Positions 6,685 through 11,597 of a stretch of 11,597 nucleotides of DNA are shown here, piece by piece (the first letter of the stretch is position 1; every line of letters starts with the position of its first letter). Under the pieces are notes generated by a model. That model worked only from the letters and a program-made list of their open reading frames with translations, was not told where the DNA came from and did not search any database. A program made the position numbers and the translations under genes. Source of the DNA: DUOH01 sp036562625 (GTDB lineage Bacteria > Bacillota > UBA4882 > UBA10575); assembly GCA_036562625.1 (NCBI GenBank), contig DATCJV010000030.1, forward strand, positions 1 through 11,597, written 5' to 3'.

Positions 6685-7941
6685 TTATCTGCTAATTTCC
6701 CGCTGCCAAGTATCGTCTATATATTTGATCACATCATCCGCATTACGTAAACCCAACATATATTCCTGCGCTCCGGTTTTGCAGGCGTCTTCAAAAACGG
6801 CTACCGGATACATGGAAAATGCCCACGGATTGGTTTTACCTTCATTCATGTACCGGACCAGATCCTGGAAGGGCTCTTCCATCTTGGAAACGTCCGCCCC
6901 TATAAAAGTGGGAACCAATTTGCATCGCTCAACCCAGATCTTGATCGCTTCCGGTGACGCCAACCAATTCAAAAAAAGCTTGGCGGCTTTCATCTTCTCC
7001 GGACTGGCCGTTGCGGACAGGGCGAAGGTGGAATCAACATCAGCGAAGAGTCTGGAATCTGCGGGATTATTGTTTACAGGAAACGGAATAAAACCGCAAT
7101 TTAGATCGGGGTTAATCGCCAAGCAGGCTTGATAGGACCACAATCCTTGAACCATCATCGCCGCTTGCCCTGAAGCAAAGGCGGCATTCTGCTCGTTTTG
7201 ATCCATCTCGGCAGCGTTTTCCCCTAGATTTGCCTTGTAAAAGTCCAGTATCCTGAAGAGCTCTCTCTTATCCACCGGATCAGCAAAGGAGGCTTTGCCT
7301 TCCTTCATCTGATCCAGCCACGGGAGCAGCTTGGGCCCGGCCAAGGTGGTATGTACCAAAGAAATGAAGTGCCCCATCGACCAGTTGGCTTTGAGTAAGG
7401 CAGCAAAGGGAACCACGCCGTTCTTCTTCAAGGTGGAGCAGACCGCGCGTAATTCCCGGAAAGTGGTGGGGGGTGCGAGCCCGTACTTGGCAAAAATATC
7501 CTTATTATAAATAATCCCAATTCCCGCCATATCCATTGGCAAGGCATAAATCCGGCCGTTATAGGTGACAGCGTTTTTTGCCCCTGCCGCCACTTTGGCA
7601 AGCACCGGTTCATCAGTTAAATCCACCAACCAGCCTGCTTTGGCAAACTCAAATACTGCGGCATACGACTGTAATTGAATAATCTCCGGCGCATCCCCGC
7701 TGGCCATTCTGGCTTTGATCGTCACCATGTTGTCATTAGGGATCATGGTGAGTTTAATGGAGACATCAGGATACTTGTTACTGAAAGCGGCAGTCAGTTC
7801 CCGCATTTGTGCAACAATCTCTTGTTTGTAGTAATAAAGTTCGATCTCGGTCTGTGGCGCCGCCACAGTTGTGAAAAGGCTTCCGGTCACTGCGAGCAAG
7901 AGCAGGCACCCTAAAAAAAATATTCTCACTCTACCTTTCAT
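6685..7941 (-). CDS. Extracellular sugar-binding protein (family 1, MalE type)
   Basis: High-affinity binding protein that delivers the sugar to the MalF/MalG-type permeases. The 418-residue protein begins MKGRVRIFFLG with a hydrophobic core to about residue 25 and TTVAAP near 24-29, indicating Sec export with a probable signal peptidase cleavage around there. The mature part starts with the family-typical IELYYYKQEIVAQMRELTAAF. It has DAPEIIQLQ, GRIYALPMD, IIYNKDIFAKYGL and FASGQAAMMVQGLWS, all hallmark positions of CUT1 binding proteins, and length is normal. It lacks a proper lipobox: Cys12 sits too early, with hydrophobic residues continuing after it. A strong AAGGAGGT lies just upstream of the ATG at 7941, consistent with high expression. 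Its promoter and operator are at 8081-8109. Judged by the linked phosphorylase, maltose or another glucose disaccharide is the likely ligand, but specificity cannot be read from the sequence. Confidence 0.94.
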   Translation of the reverse strand: MKGRVRIFFLGCLLLLAVTGSLFTTVAAPQTEIELYYYKQEIVAQMRELTAAFSNKYPDVSIKLTMIPNDNMVTIKARMASGDAPEIIQLQSYAAVFEFAKAGWLVDLTDEPVLAKVAAGAKNAVTYNGRIYALPMDMAGIGIIYNKDIFAKYGLAPPTTFRELRAVCSTLKKNGVVPFAALLKANWSMGHFISLVHTTLAGPKLLPWLDQMKEGKASFADPVDKRELFRILDFYKANLGENAAEMDQNEQNAAFASGQAAMMVQGLWSYQACLAINPDLNCGFIPFPVNNNPADSRLFADVDSTFALSATASPEKMKAAKLFLNWLASPEAIKIWVERCKLVPTFIGADVSKMEEPFQDLVRYMNEGKTNPWAFSMYPVAVFEDACKTGAQEYMLGLRNADDVIKYIDDTWQREISR

Positions 7942-7998
7942 GCCTAAACCTCCTTACATCTCTGGATTTTTATATACTTCTTCTCTTAAAAATGTATG

Positions 7999-8035
7999 GC
8001 GCATACCTTGCGCATATCACAATGTCTGTGCAGAC
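7999..8035. repeat. Short repeats in the transporter operon leader
   Basis: The roughly 130-base leader between the predicted start (near 8074) and the ATG at 7941 contains two direct copies of GCGCATA (7999-8005 and 8010-8016), 11 bases apart or one helical turn. It also contains the near-palindrome GTCTGTGCAGAC (8024-8035), with 5-bp arms. These could be binding sites for a second regulator or a small leader hairpin; the evidence is the repeats only. Confidence 0.3.
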
Positions 8036-8080
8036 CACCTTCATGTTGAATCTGCAAACGAATGAAGTGAGGTATTAAAA

Positions 8081-8109
8081 ATATTATGCTAACGTTTGCA
8101 TAATTACAA
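8081..8109 (-). promoter_or_regulatory. Promoter of the transporter operon
   Basis: On the minus strand TTGTAA (8104-8109) and TAATAT (8081-8086) are 17 bases apart. The spacer is filled by the operator palindrome, so a bound regulator would block RNA polymerase directly. Other weaker promoter combinations exist further downstream in the leader. Confidence 0.5.
8083..8104. promoter_or_regulatory. LacI-family operator (O1) in the transporter promoter
   Basis: A 22-bp palindrome with 10 of 11 base pairs symmetric and a central CpG; its core is ATGCTAACGTTTGCAT (8086-8101). The shape fits LacI/CcpA-family sites, whose hinge helices intercalate at a central CG. A matching half-site, TGCAAACG, lies at 8053-8060. 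It could be bound by the adjacent LacI-type regulator, or serve as a CcpA cre-like site; sequence alone does not decide. The rest of 8105-8192 is AT-rich with no clear terminator for the regulator gene. Confidence 0.65.
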
Positions 8110-8192
8110 ATAATTATTCTCTCCGGCCTTCTTAGTTTCCTCCCTTTTATTAAATTTTCTTGAATTTTTCTTGTTAACTGTACAATGCCCTT

Positions 8193-9233
8193 TTATTTTC
8201 CTGCCAACTCCGGGAATTTTCGTTTCGCCCCGCACGACTCCCGGACAATCAATTGGGAAGAGAGGATTCGTTGTTGAGCGCACGCTTCTTTATTCTGTAA
8301 AATATGGAATATTAATTGAGCGGCGACCACCCCCATCTCATAAATGGGAATGCGTACCGTAGTGAGAGGCGGTTCCATAAAAGCCGCCAAATAGTTATCG
8401 TTAAACCCGATGACCGCTACATCATCAGGAATAGACAACCCCTCTTCCTTCAAAGCCCGGTAAGCGCCGATCGCCATTAAGTCATCGGCGGCAAAAAGCG
8501 CGTGCGGTCGCGGCTCTATACTCATCAATTCTTTGGTTAATCTGTAGCCGTCTTCCTGTAAATTTTCGGCGTTTCTTACATAATCACCATTCACCTCTAT
8601 CCCATACTCCCGTAAAGCCATACAATACCCCTGAAACCTGTCTTGACAAAAAGTATATTCCTCCGGCCCATTCAAAAAGGCTATTCTTTGGTTCCCCAAG
8701 TTTAAAAGGTGTCTGACTGCCAAATAGGCGGCTTGAATATTATCGTTATTGACCGACGTATACTCCTTGATCCCCTGAGCCCTGCCCACCACTACAAAAG
8801 GATATTCTTCCTCCGCCAATCTTTGGATCAATTCATCATTAACCCTGGACGCCAATATGATAACCCCGTCCACTCTCTTTTCCATCAACATCCGTAAATA
8901 CTGCTTGGCCTCTTCCTGATAATTCTCTGCCGCAGCCAAGACCAGACTGTAGTGATGACTCTGCGTGACCGTACTGATCCCGCGCAAAATCTCGGGAAAA
9001 AACGGGTTTGAAAACGCACTCTCCGTTGAGCGTGATAAAACAAGGCCCAGCGCCTGGCTGGAGCGCTTAATTAAACTCCTGGCGATGACATTGGGATGAT
9101 AACCCAGCTCTTTCATGACCTTGCGGACGCGTTCCTTTGTTTCAGCGCTGATATGCTTATGATCGGCAATAACCCTTGAAACAGTGGATGGTGATACGTT
9201 CGCCATTTTTGCCACATCTTTGATGGTGACCAT
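8193..9233 (-). CDS. LacI-family transcriptional regulator of the sugar locus
   Basis: DNA-binding regulator of 346 residues. The N-terminal helix-turn-helix is TIKDVAKMANVSPSTVSRVI (about 3-22), followed by the hinge region YHPNVIARSLIKRSSQALG. L54 lies at the place of the leucine that inserts at the central CpG of LacI-type operators. The rest is a periplasmic-binding-protein-like sensor domain: ALGLVLSRS, the DGVIILAS strand, HLLNLGNQRIAFLNGPE, ALFAADDLMAIGAYRAL, DVAVIGFNDNYLAAFMEPPL and PIYEMGVVAAQLIFHIL. The start at 9233 (MVTIKD) has AGAGGTG seven bases upstream; an upstream in-frame ATG at 9263 would add ten unrelated residues. It lies between the transporter operon and the divergent phosphorylase gene and probably represses both until the imported sugar or a derivative binds. 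The effector is unknown. Confidence 0.95.
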   Translation of the reverse strand: MVTIKDVAKMANVSPSTVSRVIADHKHISAETKERVRKVMKELGYHPNVIARSLIKRSSQALGLVLSRSTESAFSNPFFPEILRGISTVTQSHHYSLVLAAAENYQEEAKQYLRMLMEKRVDGVIILASRVNDELIQRLAEEEYPFVVVGRAQGIKEYTSVNNDNIQAAYLAVRHLLNLGNQRIAFLNGPEEYTFCQDRFQGYCMALREYGIEVNGDYVRNAENLQEDGYRLTKELMSIEPRPHALFAADDLMAIGAYRALKEEGLSIPDDVAVIGFNDNYLAAFMEPPLTTVRIPIYEMGVVAAQLIFHILQNKEACAQQRILSSQLIVRESCGAKRKFPELAGK

Positions 9234-9250
9234 CAGACAACACCTCTTTA

Positions 9251-9274
9251 TGCAAATTTGCACTCACTTTGCAC
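9251..9274. promoter_or_regulatory. Operator-like palindrome in the regulator's own leader
   Basis: TGCAAATTTGCA (9251-9262) is a perfect 12-bp palindrome with the same half-sites as the other operators but without the central CG. The TTTGCAC it contains (9257-9263) is repeated at 9268-9274, exactly 11 bases further on, so half-sites lie on one helix face. The position just upstream of the regulator's ribosome site and downstream of its predicted start point suggests autoregulation. Confidence 0.45.
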
Positions 9275-9281
9275 ACTAAAA

Positions 9282-9309
9282 ATATTAGTTTCTGCTTATT
9301 TCTTCTAAA
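9282..9309 (-). promoter_or_regulatory. Probable promoter of the LacI-family gene
   Basis: On the minus strand a weak -35 TTTAGA (9304-9309) is followed after 16 bases by TAATAT (9282-9287). The start point would be near 9276, leaving a leader of about 43 bases that carries the palindrome at 9251-9262. A weak promoter fits a regulator gene. Confidence 0.4.
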
Positions 9310-9361
9310 TCCTGCCAGATTTCCCTGGTTCACCTGCTCTTAACGGGCTTTATAGTTTCTT

Positions 9362-9377
9362 ATGCAAACGTTTGATT
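9362..9377. promoter_or_regulatory. LacI-family operator (O2) at the phosphorylase promoter
   Basis: The core CAAACGTTTG (9365-9374) is a perfect 10-bp palindrome with a central CG, inside ATGCAAACGTTTGATT. It shares TGCAAACG with the operator region of the transporter genes. It abuts and overlaps the -35 box of the phosphorylase promoter, centred about 41 bases before the predicted start point. Binding there would hinder polymerase, although this distance is also used by activators. Confidence 0.65.
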
Positions 9378-9404
9378 GACACTCTACAGTCTGCTGTTTA
9401 TAAT
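9376..9404 (+). promoter_or_regulatory. Consensus sigma-A promoter of the phosphorylase gene
   Basis: TTGACA (9376-9381) and TATAAT (9399-9404) match the consensus at every position and are spaced by exactly 17 bases. Transcription should start near 9411 with a leader of about 94 bases. Such a strong promoter implies that tight repression is needed. Confidence 0.8.
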
Positions 9405-9433
9405 TTGATCAAAACTAAAAAAACTTGCCTGTT

Positions 9434-9449
9434 GCTCTTACGTAAGTGC
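9434..9449. other. Palindrome in the phosphorylase leader
   Basis: CTTACGTAAG (9437-9446) is a perfect 10-bp palindrome, extendable to 16 bases with one mismatched pair (9434-9449). It lies about 25-35 bases downstream of the predicted start. It does not share the TGCAAA half-site, so it may be a site for a different regulator, or chance. The leader also holds a small GGTG/CACC hairpin around 9460-9473. Confidence 0.3.
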
Positions 9450-9489
9450 CTTGATGTTTGGTGAAAAAGCACCGTGTCAGACATGGCCA

Positions 9490-9515
9490 AAGGAGGGAGA
9501 ATGGATGATCGATAG
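9490..9515 (+). promoter_or_regulatory. Ribosome site shared by an overlapping five-codon ORF and the phosphorylase start
   Basis: AAGGAGGGAGA precedes two ATGs four bases apart. The first (9501) opens ATGGATGATCGATAG, encoding only MDDR before a stop. The second (9505), in another frame, starts the phosphorylase. The site is close to ideally spaced for either ATG, so the short frame could lower or tune initiation at the second. Confidence 0.55.
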
Positions 9516-11597
9516 ATTCCTGGCGGATGAATGGAAAATAATTGAGGAAGGATTTCAACCGGAGACGAACAGATTTTCAGAGAGTATTTTTACTTTAGGC
9601 AATGAACATATGGGTCTGCGCGGTTTCTTTGAAGAACACTACTCCGGGGACAGTCTGCCCGGAATATATACGGCCGGGATCTACTATCCGGATAAAACCA
9701 AGGTGGGGTGGTGGAAGATCGGCTATCCTGAATTCTTTGCCAAAATCATTAACTCCCCTAATTGGCTTGGGATCGACGTGGAGATCAACGGAATCAGGCT
9801 TGACTTGGCCAAGGAGCGCTTCAGAGCCTTCCGCCGGGAACTCGATCTGAAAAATGCCAAGTTAACCAGAACCTTTATTTGGATGGGAGCAGACGGGCAA
9901 GAAATAGCCTTTTCTTTCTCTCGCTTTTTAAGTATGGCCCAGAAAAACCTGGCCTGTATTTCTTTACGTATTAACCCCGTAAATTTTAGGGGAACCGTCA
10001 CTCTCCTCCCTTATCTCAACGGAGATGTCCGTAATGAAGACGCCAACTTTAACGAAAAATTCTGGACCGAAGTAAACCAGAAGATCAACGAAGATGCCGC
10101 CTGCTTGACGATGGCCACGAAAAAAACGAATTTTCTGGTCACCACCGCCATGTCCACCAAGATACTGACGGCGAAAAACTCCATTAAAAGTACGATTGTA
10201 GCAAAGCCGGAATTTGTGGGCTACCGGTTTGACCTCTCTGTTCAGCCCGGTCAAGAAATTGAACTCCAAAAATACGTGGCAGTCTGCACCTCACGGGATT
10301 TTTCCCAAGCGGTCCTGGAGGAGACGGCCCTCGCCAAACTTAATTCCGCCCTCGCCAAAGGGTATGAGCGCTTATATGCAGAACATCGCCGAGAAATGGA
10401 AAGAAAGTGGTCAGACTGTGATGTGGAGATCCGTGGTGATCTCCGGGCACAGCAAGGGATTAGATACTGTATCTTTCAGCTTCTCCAAACCTATACAGGA
10501 GCGGATGCCCGGCTGAACATCGGACCCAAAGGCTTCAGCGGGGAAAAATACGGAGGAGTTGTGTACTGGGATACGGAGGCTTTTTGTTTTCCATTTTACT
10601 TATATACCAATGCAGAAACCGCAAGGAATCTTTTGTTCTATAGGTACCGGCATTTGGAGAAAGCAAAAGAAAACGCGGCTAAACTGGGGTTAAAAGGCGC
10701 TCTCTATCCAATGGTCACGATTGACGGGCAAGAGTGCCACAATGAATGGGAGATCACTTTTGAAGAGATCCACAGAAACGCCGCGATTGCTTATGCCATC
10801 TATAACTATACAAAGTACACCGGGAATCCCGGTTATTTACACAAATATGGCATAGAGGTACTGGTGGAGATCAGCCGGTTCTGGGCCGACCGGGTAACTT
10901 ACAACCCCCGCAAAGACCGGTATATGATTTTAGGCGTCACCGGCCCCAATGAATACGAGAATAACGTGAATAACAATTGGTACACCAATACCATGGCTGC
11001 CTGGACCCTGGAGTATACCCTGGAAACCTTGGCGGAGATCAAAGAACAGCAGGGGAAAGAATACCGCAATCTCCTGGCGCGACACCAATTGACCGTGGAA
11101 GAGTTGAAGAAGTGGAGAGAGATTATGGAGAAGATGTACTACCCTTATGTGGAAGAGCTCGGGATCTTTGAGCAGAATGATTTATATATGGACAAAGAAC
11201 AAGTTCTGGTCCGGGACCTTTCCCCTGCTGAACTGCCTTTAAATAAGCATTGGTCCTGGGACCGGATCCTGCGTTCCTGTTTTATTAAGCAAGCCGATGT
11301 GATTCAAGGTTTGTATTTTTTCCCGGAAAGATACGATCCGGAGACCATCAGAAAGAACTTTGACTTCTATGAACCGCGAACAGTACATGAATCTTCGCTT
11401 TCTCCAGCTATCCACTCGATTGTGGCCAGCCGAATCGGGTATAAAGAAAAAGCCTACGAGCTTTATCTCCGCACCGCCCGTCTTGATCTGGACAATTATA
11501 ACGATGATACCGACGAAGGTATTCACTTGACCAGTATGGCCGGTAGTTGGGCCGCGATCGTTGAAGGCTTTGCCGGGCTCCTGATCAAAAACGCCAA
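9505..11597 (+). CDS. mapA: GH65 maltose phosphorylase, C-terminus cut by window edge
   Basis: Cytosolic glycoside phosphorylase that splits maltose with phosphate into beta-D-glucose 1-phosphate and glucose. From ATG 9505 the frame is open for 697 codons to the window end; the family is about 750-780 residues, so roughly 60 are missing. An N-terminal beta-sandwich domain (about 1-260) has TLGNEHMGLRGFFEE, YSGDSLPGIY, GIYYPDKTKVGWW and INGIRLDLAKE. A linker and an (alpha/alpha)6 barrel follow, with RLNIGPKGFSGEKYGG, YWDTEAF (W355), ECHNEWEITFEEIHRN (around 410-425) and GVTGPNEYENNVNNNWYTN. E483 in the last motif aligns with the catalytic acid Glu487 of Lactobacillus brevis maltose phosphorylase. 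HESSLSP (628-634) belongs to the phosphate-site region. HNEWEITFEEIHRN and NEYENN point to maltose rather than trehalose or kojibiose, but nigerose or another alpha-glucoside is possible. An in-frame ATG at 9454 lacks a ribosome site. Confidence 0.93.
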   Translation, partial: MIDRFLADEWKIIEEGFQPETNRFSESIFTLGNEHMGLRGFFEEHYSGDSLPGIYTAGIYYPDKTKVGWWKIGYPEFFAKIINSPNWLGIDVEINGIRLDLAKERFRAFRRELDLKNAKLTRTFIWMGADGQEIAFSFSRFLSMAQKNLACISLRINPVNFRGTVTLLPYLNGDVRNEDANFNEKFWTEVNQKINEDAACLTMATKKTNFLVTTAMSTKILTAKNSIKSTIVAKPEFVGYRFDLSVQPGQEIELQKYVAVCTSRDFSQAVLEETALAKLNSALAKGYERLYAEHRREMERKWSDCDVEIRGDLRAQQGIRYCIFQLLQTYTGADARLNIGPKGFSGEKYGGVVYWDTEAFCFPFYLYTNAETARNLLFYRYRHLEKAKENAAKLGLKGALYPMVTIDGQECHNEWEITFEEIHRNAAIAYAIYNYTKYTGNPGYLHKYGIEVLVEISRFWADRVTYNPRKDRYMILGVTGPNEYENNVNNNWYTNTMAAWTLEYTLETLAEIKEQQGKEYRNLLARHQLTVEELKKWREIMEKMYYPYVEELGIFEQNDLYMDKEQVLVRDLSPAELPLNKHWSWDRILRSCFIKQADVIQGLYFFPERYDPETIRKNFDFYEPRTVHESSLSPAIHSIVASRIGYKEKAYELYLRTARLDLDNYNDDTDEGIHLTSMAGSWAAIVEGFAGLLIKNA

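Noticed and set aside
7900..7941. Cys12 of the binding protein (FFLGC) as a lipobox
   Set aside because: The hydrophobic stretch before the cysteine is only about five residues and continues well past it, unlike a real lipoprotein signal.
9454..9504. Upstream in-frame ATG that would extend the phosphorylase by 17 residues
   Set aside because: It lacks a ribosome site, while 9505 has AGGAGG at good spacing and gives an N-terminus of the length expected for the family.

Overview
The window looks like a chromosomal segment of a Bacillota (Firmicutes) bacterium, probably a clostridial or related deep lineage. Supporting this are strong AGGAGG-type ribosome sites, consensus sigma-A promoters, a LacI/CcpA-type regulator with a CAAACGTTTG-type operator, and a maltose phosphorylase of the lactobacillus/clostridial type. 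Base composition is moderate and intergenic regions are AT-rich. A bacterial GlnRS, and a sugar-binding protein with a signal peptide but no lipobox, are less usual in a typical monoderm Firmicute; they may point to a deep-branching or diderm relative. This placement is inference.

Left part (1-3435, minus strand): the N-terminal part of a small lipoprotein with its own promoter; the terminator of the next gene; glnS (glutaminyl-tRNA synthetase); and, 105 bases upstream of glnS, a short membrane-anchored M48 metalloprotease. A divergent intergenic region (3353-3653) carries opposing promoters, an isolated tRNA T-arm-like motif and a long-range inverted repeat around the promoter of the next gene. 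On the plus strand, 3654-4346 encodes a YkgJ/CxxCxxCC-type cysteine-cluster protein that converges on the sugar operon with only 14 bases between stops.

Right part (4361-11597): a disaccharide uptake and phosphorolysis locus. On the minus strand, in transcription order, lie a LacI-type regulator, a family 1 solute-binding protein, a MalF-type permease and a MalG-type permease. No transport ATPase is present, so a shared MsmX/MalK-type ATPase encoded elsewhere is expected. A GH65 phosphorylase, best matched by maltose phosphorylase, is transcribed divergently and runs off the right edge. The inferred pathway is binding and import of maltose or a related alpha-glucoside, then cytosolic phosphorolysis to beta-glucose 1-phosphate and glucose. 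Operator-like palindromes with TGCAAA half-sites occur at the binding-protein promoter, at the phosphorylase promoter and in the regulator's own leader, so the regulator probably controls the whole locus. A large hairpin between the binding-protein and first permease genes would allow more binding protein than permease.

The most unusual feature is the MalF-type permease. Two related segments of about 60 residues are inserted in the outer loop after its first membrane helix, on either side of the conserved FVGFANF segment, which suggests an internally duplicated extracytoplasmic module. No CRISPR array, insertion sequence or defence system was seen.
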